From positions 8,458-72,457 of the forward strand of contig JAYRFK010000110.1 of the NCBI GenBank assembly GCA_041908445.1: 64,000 bases of DNA, written 5' to 3'. A program made the position numbers and the translations under genes. The stretch is from JAEUJM01 sp041908445. Its GTDB lineage: Bacteria > Actinomycetota > Acidimicrobiia > Acidimicrobiales > DATDAH01. The notes beneath the pieces are model-generated. The model was not told where the DNA came from and did not search any database. It saw nothing but the letters and a program-made list of their open reading frames with translations. Positions 50,553 to 61,151 of this stretch are shown here, in pieces; positions within the stretch are counted from its first letter, which is position 1; every line of letters begins with the position of its first letter.

Positions 50553-51227
50553 ATGGGGCACCCGTACTGGCCGCTGTTCGACCTCGTCATCCGCACGCCC
50601 CGGGTCGAGCTGCGCCCGCCCACCGACGATGACGTCGTTGCCATCGTGGCCCTGTCGGACGAGGGCATCCACGATCCCGCCACCATGCCCTTCGCGGTGC
50701 CGTGGACGGACTGGGCGCCCCCGTTCCGCCAGCGCCAGACGATGCAGTGGTGGTGGCGGCAGCGGGCCGACTGGACCCCGGAGAAGTGGATCCTCGGCCT
50801 CATGGTCAGCGAGCTCGGCCCCGACGGCGAGCGCACGCTCGTCGGCGCGCAGGACGTGCTCGCCGACGACTTCCCCCGCTCCCGAACGGTGACGACGGGC
50901 TCCTGGCTGGGGCGCGCCCACCAGGGGCGGGGCCTCGGCAAGGAGATGCGCGCGGCCGTCCTGCACCTCGCCTTCGCCGGCCTCGGCGCCGTCCGCGCCC
51001 AGACCTCGGCCTGGCAGGACAACGCCGCGTCGATCGGCGTGACCACCTCCCTCGGCTACCGGCCCAACGGCGACCACCGCCAGCTCCGACGCGACGCGTA
51101 CGACCGCCAGGTGGACTTCGTGCTCGAGCGGGAGGCGTGGCAGCGCCGTCGCCGCGACGACATCGTCATCGAGGGCCTCGAGGCCTGCCTCGACCTCTTC
51201 GGGGTGGGCGACCAGCCCGCCCCGTAA
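50553..51227 (+). CDS. GNAT-family N-acetyltransferase
   Basis: A 224-residue GNAT protein of the RimJ/RimL-like type: LFDLVIRTPRVELRPPTDDD at the N-terminus, SWLGRAHQGRGLGKEMRAAV with the acetyl-CoA pyrophosphate loop (Q-x-x-G-x-G), AVLHLAFAGLGAVRAQTSAW and DNAASIGVTTSLGYRPNGDH. It probably transfers an acetyl group to a protein N-terminus or small amine. Start ATG 50553 with GGAGGG closely upstream. Divergent from the methyltransferase. Confidence 0.85.
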   Translation: MGHPYWPLFDLVIRTPRVELRPPTDDDVVAIVALSDEGIHDPATMPFAVPWTDWAPPFRQRQTMQWWWRQRADWTPEKWILGLMVSELGPDGERTLVGAQDVLADDFPRSRTVTTGSWLGRAHQGRGLGKEMRAAVLHLAFAGLGAVRAQTSAWQDNAASIGVTTSLGYRPNGDHRQLRRDAYDRQVDFVLEREAWQRRRRDDIVIEGLEACLDLFGVGDQPAP

Positions 51228-51285
51228 GCTCGGCGCGCCGCAGCACCACCACACCCGCACGCACGACACGCCGGGGGGCGACGCG

Positions 51286-52692
51286 ATGCAACGACTCACG
51301 GGCCTCGACGCCGGGTTCCTCTCGATGGAGACCCCGACCAGCCCCATGCACGTGGCCAGCCTGGCCGTCTTCGACCCGTCCGAGGTCGAGGGGGGCTGGT
51401 CCATCGACCAGGTCAAGGACGTGTACGGCCAGCGCCTGCACCTGGCCGCGCCCTTCCGACGCCGCCTGGTCGAGGTGCCCTTCGGCCTGCACCACCCCCT
51501 CTGGATCGAGGACCCCGACTTCGACCTCGACTGGCACATCCGCCACATCGCGGTGCCGGCGCCCGGCGGTCCACGCGAGCTGGCTGCGCTGGCCGGCCAC
51601 CTCGTGGCGCTGCCCCTCGACCGCAGCCGCCCGCTCTGGGAGATGTGGGTCATCGAGGGCCTCGAGCACGGGCACGTGGCCGTGCTCTCCAAGGTCCACC
51701 ACGCGGCCATCGACGGTGCCTCCGGCAACGAGATCATCGTCGCCACCCTCGACCTCGAGCCCGACCCGCCGCCGACGCCGCAGCCGGAGGAGCCGTGGGT
51801 GCCCGACCGGGTGCCGTCCGACCCCGAGCTGCTCACCTACGCGGCGACCTCCCTGGCCCGCCAGCCCTTCCGGGTGGCCAAGGCCAGCGCCCGCACCGCC
51901 CGGTCGACCCTCGACCGCTCCCGCCTGCAGGGGCGACCGGGGACGACCCCGCCGCCTGGCATGTTCAGCGCCCCCCGCACCTCGATCAACACCGCCATCA
52001 CCGGCCACCGCAGCTACGCCATGGCCACCGTCTCGCTGCCGGAGGTGAAGGAGGTCAAGAACGCCTTCGGGGTCACCGTCAACGACGTCGTCCTCGGCCT
52101 CTGCGGCGGCGCTCTGCGCCGGTACTTCGACGGCGTCGGCGAGGAGGTCGAGGGGGCCCTCGTCGCCATGGTGCCGGTCTCGGTGCGCACCCAGGACCAG
52201 CAGGGCACCCTGGGCAACCGGGTGTCCTCGGTGCTGGCGACCCTCGCCACCGACGTCGACGACCCCGTCGAGCGCCTGCGGGCCATCCACGAGGCCATGG
52301 ACACCGCCAAGGAGCGCCACGCGGTCGGTGCGGACGCCCTGCAGGACTGGGCCGAGTTCGCGGCGCCGGCGCTGCTCGGCCGCGCCGCCCGGCTGTACTC
52401 GACGATGCGGATGGCGGGCCTGCACCGCCCGGTGTTCAACGTCACCATCTCGAACGTGCCCGGGCCGCCCTTCCCGCTGTACTCGGCCGGCGCCAAGCTC
52501 GTGGCCAACTACCCGGTCGGGCCCATCTTCGACGGCGCCGGCCTGAACATGACGGTGATGAGCTACCAGGAGAACCTCGACTTCGGCCTGCTCGCGTGCC
52601 CTGACGTGCTGCCCGACGTCTGGTCGCTCGCCGACGGCCTCACCGACGCCCTCGCCGAGCTCACCAAGGCCGCCCGCAAAGCCGCCCGCTGA
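51286..52692 (+). CDS. Wax ester synthase/diacylglycerol acyltransferase (WS/DGAT)
   Basis: A 468-residue acyltransferase that esterifies acyl-CoA to diacylglycerol or fatty alcohols, forming storage lipid at the inner membrane. The N-terminus MQRLTGLDAGFLSMETPTSP is characteristic; the catalytic HHxxxDG motif is VHHAAIDGASG near residue 140; TVNDVVLGLCGGALRRYF, MVPVSVRTQDQQGTLGNRVS and NVTISNVPGPPFPLYSAGAK (PLW and NVPGP-type motifs) follow. Length is typical. ATG 51286. It accords with a lipid-storing actinobacterium. A class D hairpin lies after the stop. Confidence 0.93.
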   Translation: MQRLTGLDAGFLSMETPTSPMHVASLAVFDPSEVEGGWSIDQVKDVYGQRLHLAAPFRRRLVEVPFGLHHPLWIEDPDFDLDWHIRHIAVPAPGGPRELAALAGHLVALPLDRSRPLWEMWVIEGLEHGHVAVLSKVHHAAIDGASGNEIIVATLDLEPDPPPTPQPEEPWVPDRVPSDPELLTYAATSLARQPFRVAKASARTARSTLDRSRLQGRPGTTPPPGMFSAPRTSINTAITGHRSYAMATVSLPEVKEVKNAFGVTVNDVVLGLCGGALRRYFDGVGEEVEGALVAMVPVSVRTQDQQGTLGNRVSSVLATLATDVDDPVERLRAIHEAMDTAKERHAVGADALQDWAEFAAPALLGRAARLYSTMRMAGLHRPVFNVTISNVPGPPFPLYSAGAKLVANYPVGPIFDGAGLNMTVMSYQENLDFGLLACPDVLPDVWSLADGLTDALAELTKAARKAAR

Positions 52693-52722
52693 CCCCTGCC
52701 CGCTCCAGCAGCAGGAATTCCT

Positions 52723-52755
52723 GGTGAGAAACCCCCGATCCGGGGGTTTCTCAAC
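52723..52755. repeat. Class D intergenic hairpin, copy 3
   Basis: GGTGAGAAACCCCCG (52723-52737) pairs with 52741-52755 with one mismatch (TCAAC for TCACC), loop ATC. It lies between the convergent WS/DGAT and HIT genes. Confidence 0.9.
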
Positions 52756-52780
52756 AAGAAATCCGGCTTGGAGGGGGGTC

Positions 52781-53215
52781 TCAGGGGAGAGGCGGGGGAG
52801 CGGCGGCGACCGCGGCGCGCAGGTGGGCGGCGACCTCGGCCATGGCCTCCGGGCCCGGGTAGGGGTGGCGGGGCCAGAAGAACCCCTTGAGGCCGTCGCC
52901 CCTGGTGCGGGGCACCACGTGCACGTGCAGGTGGGGGACGGACTGGCTGACCCGGTTGTTCATGGCCACGAAGCTGCCGCCGGCGCCGAGCGTGGCCTCC
53001 ATCAGCCCCGACAGCTGGCGGGCCCGGCCGAACAGCGGCGCGAGCAGGTCGGGCGGCAGGTCGGCCAGGGTCTCGTGGTGGGCCCGGGGCACGACCAGGG
53101 TGTGGCCGGCGAAGAGCGGGCGGATGTCGAGGAACGCCACCGTCAGCTCGTCCTCGGCCACGACCTCGGCGTCGTGCTCACCGGCGACGATGGCGCAGAA
53201 GGTGCAGGCGGCCAT
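52781..53215 (-). CDS. HIT-family protein
   Basis: A 144-residue histidine-triad nucleotide hydrolase/transferase. Sequence shows CTFCAIVAGEHDAEVVAEDE with a zinc-type Cys pair, VAFLDIRPLFAGHTLVVPRA, and the triad HLHVHVVPR near residue 105. Members hydrolyse dinucleoside polyphosphates or nucleoside phosphoramidates. Start ATG 53215 (MAACTFC). The Pro-rich C-terminus is short. Divergent from the LmeA-like gene. Confidence 0.88.
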   Translation of the reverse strand: MAACTFCAIVAGEHDAEVVAEDELTVAFLDIRPLFAGHTLVVPRAHHETLADLPPDLLAPLFGRARQLSGLMEATLGAGGSFVAMNNRVSQSVPHLHVHVVPRTRGDGLKGFFWPRHPYPGPEAMAEVAAHLRAAVAAAPPPLP

Positions 53216-53272
53216 GGTGCAGGTTGCCACGAGGCCGGCAGCCACCGGGGGAGCGCCTACGATCGGCGGGCC

Positions 53273-54067
53273 ATGGGGGAGCCGGGCCGCACCGAGGACG
53301 GGCACGAGGACGAGCACGACGCCGATGCGGTCGGCGCCACTGCTGACGTCCTCGACGACGGCGCAAGCGACGATCTCGACGGGTCGGGCATCGGGTTCGA
53401 GGAGCCCGGGCCCACCCGCCGGCTCCCGGGCGCCGACGCACCGTACGCGCCGGCGCTCTGGCTGGTCGACCGGGTCGCCACCCGGGTCTTCAGCCAACCC
53501 ACGACCCTGCGCTGGACCGCTAACCCGGGCACGGCCCTGCGGGGCGAGGTCGACGTCGTCACCGTCGGCGTACCGGCCATGCGCATGGCGGGCCTCCGCC
53601 TCGAGCGGGTGGTCGGGCGGGTCGAACGGGTGCGCATCCAGCCCGGGATCGTCCCCCGCCTCAAGGCCGGGCCCGTGTCGGTGAAGGCCACGGTGACCCA
53701 GGAGAGCGTCGACCGCTGGGTGGGCTCGGCCAACCTGCCCCTGCGCCTCGAGCTCACCGAGGACGGCATCCTCTCGAGCACCGGCATCGGCTCGCTCCGG
53801 GTCGGCCACGTCCTGACCGAGCTCGAGGTGGGTGGGCGCTGGCTGCGCCTCCGGCCGCGCCAGGTCGCCGCCCGCGAGCTGCCGGCGCCGATCCGCCAGT
53901 TCCTCGTCGGCAACCTCCCCCTGCCGCCGTTGCCGGCCGGGGCGCGGCTCGTGCACGTGGCCCACGCCCCCGGCGAGCTCGCGGTGCGGGTGGCGCTCGA
54001 GGACATCGACGAGGCCGTCACCCCGAGCCTGCCCGGGCGCATGCAGCGCCGCCTGGCCGGGCGCTGA
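53273..54067 (+). CDS. DUF2993/LmeA-like phospholipid-binding protein
   Basis: A 264-residue protein. An acidic N-terminal tail (residues 1-45) precedes a DUF2993 domain: LRGEVDVVTVGVPAMRMAGL, KAGPVSVKATVTQESVDRWV, LPLRLELTEDGILSSTGIGS, FLVGNLPLPPLPAGARLVHV and VALEDIDEAVTP. In mycobacteria the LmeA member of this family binds phosphatidylinositols and is needed for lipomannan elongation. No signal peptide is seen here, unlike LmeA, so a cytoplasmic or membrane-surface role is likely. ATG 53273. Confidence 0.68.
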   Translation: MGEPGRTEDGHEDEHDADAVGATADVLDDGASDDLDGSGIGFEEPGPTRRLPGADAPYAPALWLVDRVATRVFSQPTTLRWTANPGTALRGEVDVVTVGVPAMRMAGLRLERVVGRVERVRIQPGIVPRLKAGPVSVKATVTQESVDRWVGSANLPLRLELTEDGILSSTGIGSLRVGHVLTELEVGGRWLRLRPRQVAARELPAPIRQFLVGNLPLPPLPAGARLVHVAHAPGELAVRVALEDIDEAVTPSLPGRMQRRLAGR

Positions 54068-54182
54068 CCCCGGCCCTTCCCTTCCGGCGGCACGGCCCCT
54101 AGGGTCGGCGCCTCGGGGCTCGCGACCCCCTCTGCCGCTCGGGTCGCCTCTGCGCACACCTGCCTGCACCAGAGGAGCCCCG

Positions 54183-55127
54183 ATGGCCGCCGAGAGCGTC
54201 CCCACCACCCCTGCCGCGCCCACCACCCCTGCCGGCCCCACCACGCCGACCGGTCCCGCGACCGGCCGCCCGGCCGCCCCGACCCTCCGCGAGGTCGTGG
54301 ACCGACTCGAGCGGGTGCTCGCCCCGCTCGGCTGGGACCAGGCGCCGAGCGCCGTCGGGATCGAGCCCGACGGCGACGTCGAACTGGCCGTCCCGCCGCT
54401 CGACTGCGCCGACCCCATCGGCGCGTTGGTCGGCATCGACGCCAAGGCCTCGTGGTCGGCCTACGGCATCGTCACCAGCGGCCGGGTCCACGACCTCGTC
54501 GAGGAGGGCGGCCGCGCCCACGGCCGGCGGCGCCCCGTCGAGCAGCGGGCCCGCATCGGCCACGTCGTCGACCGCTCGGGCGGGGCGGTGTCCTACGTGC
54601 ACGTCCAAGGGCAGCGCCGCCGGTGGGACGACGGCCCTGCGGTGGGCCGGGTGGACGACGTGTGCCGGCGCGCCCTCGGGCTGGCCACCCCGCCGCCGAC
54701 CGTGCCCATCGGCGTGCTGTGGGCCACCTGGTGGCTCGAGCGCGTGCTCGGTGACGCCGTGGACGGTCGGATCGCCACGTGGGCCGACGCCGCCGCACTG
54801 CACCCGGTGACGAGCGTGGGGGCGGTCCCGATCGTGGGAGCGCTGGGAGTCGCGCCCACGCCCGCGACGTTCGGGGCCGCCGCCCGCCGCCTCGCCGCCG
54901 AGTGGTGCTGGGAGGACCTGCGCGGGATCGTGGCCACCGGTGGTGGCGGGCCGGTCGAGCCGGTCGCCCCTGACGCGGCGGCGTGGATGGATGCCGGCAT
55001 GTTCTCGCGCTGGATGCTCATGGACGAGCCGCCGCTGGCGCTGCTCCGCGAGGTCGCGGTCGAGCGGCTCCCGGCACCGGTCGCGGACGCCCTCGACGTC
55101 GCCCTCGCGGCGTGGGGACTCCCCTAG
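54183..55127 (+). CDS. Uncharacterised 314-residue protein
   Basis: A soluble protein I do not recognise. The first 32 residues are a Thr/Pro/Ala-rich tail; the rest is a compact domain with LREVVDRLERVLAPLGWDQA, VPPLDCADPIGALVGIDAKA, SYVHVQGQRRRWDDGPAVGR, GVLWATWWLERVLGDAVDGR and FSRWMLMDEPPLALLREVAV. Several Trp residues and a regular helical pattern in the second half suggest an enzyme-like fold. Start ATG 54183. It is followed after 11 bases by a membrane protein on the same strand, so the pair is probably co-transcribed. Confidence 0.7.
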   Translation: MAAESVPTTPAAPTTPAGPTTPTGPATGRPAAPTLREVVDRLERVLAPLGWDQAPSAVGIEPDGDVELAVPPLDCADPIGALVGIDAKASWSAYGIVTSGRVHDLVEEGGRAHGRRRPVEQRARIGHVVDRSGGAVSYVHVQGQRRRWDDGPAVGRVDDVCRRALGLATPPPTVPIGVLWATWWLERVLGDAVDGRIATWADAAALHPVTSVGAVPIVGALGVAPTPATFGAAARRLAAEWCWEDLRGIVATGGGGPVEPVAPDAAAWMDAGMFSRWMLMDEPPLALLREVAVERLPAPVADALDVALAAWGLP

Positions 55128-55138
55128 GGTCTGTCCCC

Positions 55139-55915
55139 ATGAGCGACCCCTACGACCCGACCCGGGCGGCGCCGACGCCGCCCGGCGGCACGCCGCCCAC
55201 GGGCGCGCCCGACCCCGCGGTGGGCACCGGTGGCGCGCCCACGGTGGCGGCCCCGTCGGTCTACGCCGAGCCGGCGCCCACGGCCTACGGCCCGGGTCCC
55301 GCGGGGCCGGGCGGCCCGGGCGGCCCCGGCGACCCGTGGGGCCCCGGTGGTCCCGGCGGCCCGGGGGGTGGCGACGACGGGGAGGACGACGAGCCCGACG
55401 ACCGCTGGAAGATCGTGGCGCTGGTGGGCCTCGCCGTGGTCGTGCTGGCGCTCATCATCGGTGGCCTGATCGTCGGCTCGGGGGACGACGACGGGGGCGA
55501 CACCACCACCACGAGCTCGTCCAGCACGTCCACGTCGTCGACCTCCACGTCGTCCACGTCCACCACCAGCACGTCGACGACCACCACCTCGTCGACCACC
55601 ACGACCACCGCGCCCACCACGACGACCGCGGCGGGCCCGCCGGGCGCGGCGTCCCCCGAGGCCGCGGCGGCGAGCCTGTTCAACGCCTGGACCGCCGGCG
55701 ACGAGGCCAACGCCGGCCAGTTCGCCGACCCCGGGGCGGTGCAGACGCTGTTCTCGCGCGACGGCGTGGGCAACGACCTCACCTTCGACGCCTGCACGGC
55801 GGCGGGCGGCGGGTTCGACTGCACCTACAGCAACGACACCGAGGTCGTGGTCTTCGAGGTCGACCCGGTGCCGTCCGGCTACCGGGTCACCGGCGTGTCC
55901 TTCCCGAACGACTGA
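55139..55915 (+). CDS. Single-pass membrane protein with Ser/Thr-rich stalk
   Basis: A 258-residue protein of clear layout: a Pro/Gly-rich cytoplasmic N-terminus (1-98, with a D/E-rich patch), one membrane helix (WKIVALVGLAVVVLALIIGG, about 93-115), a long Thr/Ser stalk (about 122-163), and a globular C-terminal domain with two cysteines, ASLFNAWTAGDEANAGQFAD, FDACTAAGGGFDCTYSNDTE and VVVFEVDPVPSGYRVTGVSF. The stalk is typical of exported, possibly glycosylated, actinobacterial proteins. The outer domain resembles small NTF2-like or lipoprotein-type domains; not assigned further. Confidence 0.72.
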   Translation: MSDPYDPTRAAPTPPGGTPPTGAPDPAVGTGGAPTVAAPSVYAEPAPTAYGPGPAGPGGPGGPGDPWGPGGPGGPGGGDDGEDDEPDDRWKIVALVGLAVVVLALIIGGLIVGSGDDDGGDTTTTSSSSTSTSSTSTSSTSTTSTSTTTTSSTTTTTAPTTTTAAGPPGAASPEAAAASLFNAWTAGDEANAGQFADPGAVQTLFSRDGVGNDLTFDACTAAGGGFDCTYSNDTEVVVFEVDPVPSGYRVTGVSFPND

Positions 55916-56014
55916 CCTCGGGCGGCCGGCCGCCGGCGGCGACCGGTCGTCGGCGCGGTCGGGCTCCGGATGCGGGACGCGCCGCCGTCGAGGGCGGTGC
56001 CCGGACCCTGGACG

Positions 56015-56049
56015 CGCGACGGCGGCGGGCGGGGCCCGCCGCCGTCGCG
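56015..56049. terminator. Two-way terminator hairpin before the kinase gene end
   Basis: CGCGACGGCGGCGGGC (56015-56030) pairs perfectly over 16 bases with 56034-56049, loop GGG, between convergent genes. Confidence 0.75.
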
Positions 56050-56079
56050 GTCGTCCTCGGGTCCCGGTGGGGACGCCGG

Positions 56080-57783
56080 TCAGCCGAGCGTGGTCTCGCA
56101 GCTCCCGGCCAGCTCGTCCTGCGAGCGTCCGCCGCACGTCGTGCCGAACAGCTCCAGTTTCGAGCCCACCGGCGTGATGAAGAACAGCTCGTCGCAGGCG
56201 GCGTTGTCGCCGCCACCGCAGCTGGCGATGAGGCTGTCGACCGTGGAGCCGCTGTCACTGGTGGTGCCGCACGAGCCGTTGGCGCCGTCCTGGGTGCCAC
56301 CGCAGCTCGCCCCGACGTCCTGCTGGGCGGACCCCGCCTCCGACTCGAAGAAGAGGAAGTCGCACTGGAGCAGCGTGGTGGGGTCGCCGGCGGCACTGGT
56401 GCACTGCGATTCGATGCCGTCGAGGCTGGCCTGGTCGAGCAGCGGTGGCGTGCCGGAGCCGCCGCTGTTGGGGTCGAAGGCCGGGACGGTGGTCGTGGTG
56501 TTGTCGGGCACGGTCGTGACGCCGGGGACGGTGGTCGAGGGCGGGTTGCCGCCGCCGTCGCCCCCGCCGGCCAGGACCGCCACCAGGCCCACGATCACGA
56601 GCAGGGCGGCGGCGACGCCGCCACCGATCAGCAGCCAGGGCGGCTTCTTGCCCCCGGCCCCGGCCGGCGGGGCCGGCGGCGGGGTGGTGGTCGGGATGCC
56701 CGGCAGGGAGGTCGAGGCCATCGAGGTGGCCGGCGCCGGCGCACCCGGGGGCGGCGTCGGCGGCGGGGTGTACGCGCCGGGCGGCGGGGGCGTGGTGGGG
56801 ATGCCCGGGGCCGTCGGCGGCGGCGTGGCGGGGATGCCCGCGGCGACGCCCGCGCCCACGACGGTCGAGTTGGGGTCGACCGGCGGCGGGGTGGCGGGGA
56901 TGCCGGGCAGGGCGCCGGTGACGATGGTGCCGTCGGCGGCCGGCTCGCGCAGCGCCTGCATGGCCCGGGCGCCGAGCTCGCCGCAGCTGTCGTAGCGGTC
57001 GTCGGGGTCCTTGGCCATGGCCTTCGCGATCACCGCGTCGATGGCCGGCGGCAGCGTGGGCACGGCATCGGTGGCCTTGGGCGCCTCGCGGGTGAGGTGG
57101 GCGCCGATGATGGCCTGGACCTCGCCCTTGAACGGCGGCTCGCCGGTGAGGCACTCGTAGAGCAGGCAGCCGAGGGCGTACTGGTCGCTGCGACCGTCGA
57201 GCTCCTTGCCCTGGATCTGCTCGGGGGCGGCGTAGTAGAGGGTGCCGAGGAACTGGCCGACCTGGGTGAGGCTCTGCTCGGCCGCGGTCTCCTTGGTGAG
57301 GCCGAAGTCGGCCAGGTAGATGTGGTCGGTGTCGCCGCCGGGGAGCAGCACGTTGCCCGGCTTCACGTCACGGTGCACGAGGCCGGCGCCGTGGGCGAGG
57401 TCGAGTGCGCTCGCCACCTGGGCGACGACCGAGGCGGCGTCCTCGGGGGCGAGGGGCCCGTCCTTCAGCTTCTCCTTCAGATCGGTGCCGTCGATGTAGC
57501 GCATCGCGATGTACAGGTGGCCGTCGGACTCGCCGGCGTCGTACACGGGGACGATGTTGGGGTGGTGGTCGAGCTGCACCGCCAGCAGCGACTCCCGCTG
57601 GAAGCGGTCGCGGAACGAGGGGTCGACGCTCAGCTCGGAGCGCAGGACCTTGAGGGCGACCTTGCGCCGCATGGCGGGCCGCAGGTCCTCACCCAGGTAG
57701 ACGTTGGCGAACCCCCCGGATCCGATGACCTCGAGGATGCGGTAGCCGGCGAACTCCGCGCCGACCTCGAACGTGTTGGACAT
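56080..57783 (-). CDS. Membrane Ser/Thr protein kinase with duplicated Cys-rich ectodomain
   Basis: A 567-residue Hanks-type kinase. The kinase domain (about 10-265) has GSGGFANVYLG, the ATP lysine in VALKVLRSE, HRDVKPGNVLL, DFGLTKE, and APEQIQGKELDGRSDQYALG, so it should be active. A Pro/Thr-rich linker (about 285-395) leads to a membrane helix (LLIGGGVAAALLVIVGLVAV) and an outer domain. That domain has two related units with the pattern CD-x-LFF ... GS ... CGG ... GSC (QCDFLFFESEAGSAQ and ACDELFFITPVGSKL). No PASTA repeats. Start ATG 57783. Confidence 0.9.
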   Translation of the reverse strand: MSNTFEVGAEFAGYRILEVIGSGGFANVYLGEDLRPAMRRKVALKVLRSELSVDPSFRDRFQRESLLAVQLDHHPNIVPVYDAGESDGHLYIAMRYIDGTDLKEKLKDGPLAPEDAASVVAQVASALDLAHGAGLVHRDVKPGNVLLPGGDTDHIYLADFGLTKETAAEQSLTQVGQFLGTLYYAAPEQIQGKELDGRSDQYALGCLLYECLTGEPPFKGEVQAIIGAHLTREAPKATDAVPTLPPAIDAVIAKAMAKDPDDRYDSCGELGARAMQALREPAADGTIVTGALPGIPATPPPVDPNSTVVGAGVAAGIPATPPPTAPGIPTTPPPPGAYTPPPTPPPGAPAPATSMASTSLPGIPTTTPPPAPPAGAGGKKPPWLLIGGGVAAALLVIVGLVAVLAGGGDGGGNPPSTTVPGVTTVPDNTTTTVPAFDPNSGGSGTPPLLDQASLDGIESQCTSAAGDPTTLLQCDFLFFESEAGSAQQDVGASCGGTQDGANGSCGTTSDSGSTVDSLIASCGGGDNAACDELFFITPVGSKLELFGTTCGGRSQDELAGSCETTLG

Positions 57784-57967
57784 CGCTCCCTCTCGTTGGG
57801 ACTCCCCGGGCTCGCCCGGCGTGGAGTGTACCGAGTGGCGGGATGCCGATTCGGCGTCCCGCCCGTGCTCGGTGTGACGAGCCGGGGGCGACGACCGGTT
57901 CCCCGCTGTGCCCGATGGCACACGGGTGCGGAGGCGGGCCGACGAGGCGGGTGGTGTGGCCGGGTGG

Positions 57968-59107
57968 CTACGGGCGGCCGTAGCCCGAGATGGATCCCGG
58001 GTAGCCGATGCTGCGCACCCCGACCGGCGTGCCCGAGTTGAGGGCGTCGACGATCTGGCCGCCGCCGATGTACATGGCGACGTGGTGGATCGGGCTGCCG
58101 TAGAACACGAGGTCGCCCGGCTGCAGGTCGGAGCCGGAGATCCGCCGGGTCACCGAGTACTGGGCCGCCGAGCTGTGGGGGAGCGAGCGACCGGCCCGGG
58201 CCCAGGCCCACATCATGAGGCCGGAGCAGTCGAAGCCGCTCGGGTCGGCGCCGCCCCAGCGGTAGGGCACGCCCTGCATGCTCATCGCCGCGGCGACCGC
58301 GCCGGACGCGCCGGCGGCGGGCGGCGGCGGGGTGGGGCTCGGTGTGCCACCGGTGGGATCGCCCCCGGAGGGGTCGCCGCCGCCGGTGTCACCACCGCCG
58401 GCCGGCGGGGTCGGGTCGGCCTGTGCCGCGGCCTGGGCGGCGGCGTCGATCTCGGCCTGGCGGGCGGCGGCCTCGGCGGCGCGCTGCTCCTCGATGAGCT
58501 GGGCGATCTCGTCGTCGATCTGGCTCTGGAGCTGCTGCTGCTCGTCGATGGCCTGCTGCGCCTCGGCGGCGGCCTGGTCGATCTGCTCGACGAGGTCCTG
58601 GGCGGCGTCCTCGTTCTCGTGGAGCTCGGCCACCCGGTCGTTCACGTCCTGCTCCGTGGCGCGGAGCTGATCGATGAGCTGGGTGCGGTTGCCGGTGACC
58701 GAGTCGATGTAGCCGAGGCGGAGCGGCATCTCGCTCTCGTCCCGGCTGTCGACCGCGACCGACAGGGTGGAGTTGTCCGGGCCCTCGAGGTAGGCGTCGA
58801 CGGCGTAGTCCTGCAGCTGGGTGCGGGTCTGGTCGCGGAGCGCCACCGTCTCGTCGAGGCGGGCCTGGGTCTGGCCGATCCGCTCCTGCACCTCGGTGAG
58901 CTCCGCCTCGGCCTCGTTGGCGCGGTCGGAGAGGCGCGAGTAGCGGGCGGTCAGCTCGTCGAGGCGGGCCGCCACCTGGCGGGCCTCCTCGCGCTTGTCG
59001 TCGATGGGCGACTGGCCGGAGGCGGGCGTCGAGGTCGAGACGAGGGCGACGCCGGCGAGCAGGAGTGCGATGGTGACGGCGAGCCGTCGCATCGGGGTGC
59101 GGTGCAT
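57968..59107 (-). CDS. Exported NlpC/P60 endopeptidase with coiled-coil N-terminus
   Basis: A 379-residue peptidoglycan hydrolase of the RipA/PcsB-like build. Signal peptide LAVTIALLLAGVALVSTSTP, a long coiled coil (about 35-230, for example DELTARYSRLSDRANEAEAE and EQQQLQSQIDDEIAQLIEEQ), a Gly/Pro linker, and a C-terminal NlpC/P60 domain with the catalytic Cys in YRWGGADPSGFDCSGLMMWA and His in HHVAMYIGGGQIVDALN. It would cut peptide stems during division or growth, with the coiled coil keeping it inactive until activated. Start ATG 59107; TTGACA on its strand at 59151-59146 may be its -35. Confidence 0.9.
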   Translation of the reverse strand: MHRTPMRRLAVTIALLLAGVALVSTSTPASGQSPIDDKREEARQVAARLDELTARYSRLSDRANEAEAELTEVQERIGQTQARLDETVALRDQTRTQLQDYAVDAYLEGPDNSTLSVAVDSRDESEMPLRLGYIDSVTGNRTQLIDQLRATEQDVNDRVAELHENEDAAQDLVEQIDQAAAEAQQAIDEQQQLQSQIDDEIAQLIEEQRAAEAAARQAEIDAAAQAAAQADPTPPAGGGDTGGGDPSGGDPTGGTPSPTPPPPAAGASGAVAAAMSMQGVPYRWGGADPSGFDCSGLMMWAWARAGRSLPHSSAAQYSVTRRISGSDLQPGDLVFYGSPIHHVAMYIGGGQIVDALNSGTPVGVRSIGYPGSISGYGRP

Positions 59108-59259
59108 CAAGACAACGGTCTCCTACCAGCCATGTTGCGAAAGTGTGTCAAAAACGAGCGGGCGGTGCCAGTACCCTCGGCCGCCGGCCCGGGCGACCTG
59201 AGCGCGGAAGGGGCGCGTCGAGACGCGATCGAACCCGGCCGGGCGACCGCCGGCCACCC

Positions 59260-61077
<1,818 letters not shown>

Positions 61078-61151
61078 CGTGGTCCCCTCACGACCGTCGA
61101 CCTTACCCTCGTCGCGAGGCAATACCCTTGCCCACTGATCCGAGGGGGCTC

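Noticed and set aside
57784..57967. Small hairpin TGTGCC-CGAT-GGCACA upstream of the kinase
   Set aside because: Only six base pairs, no conserved neighbours seen; could be chance.
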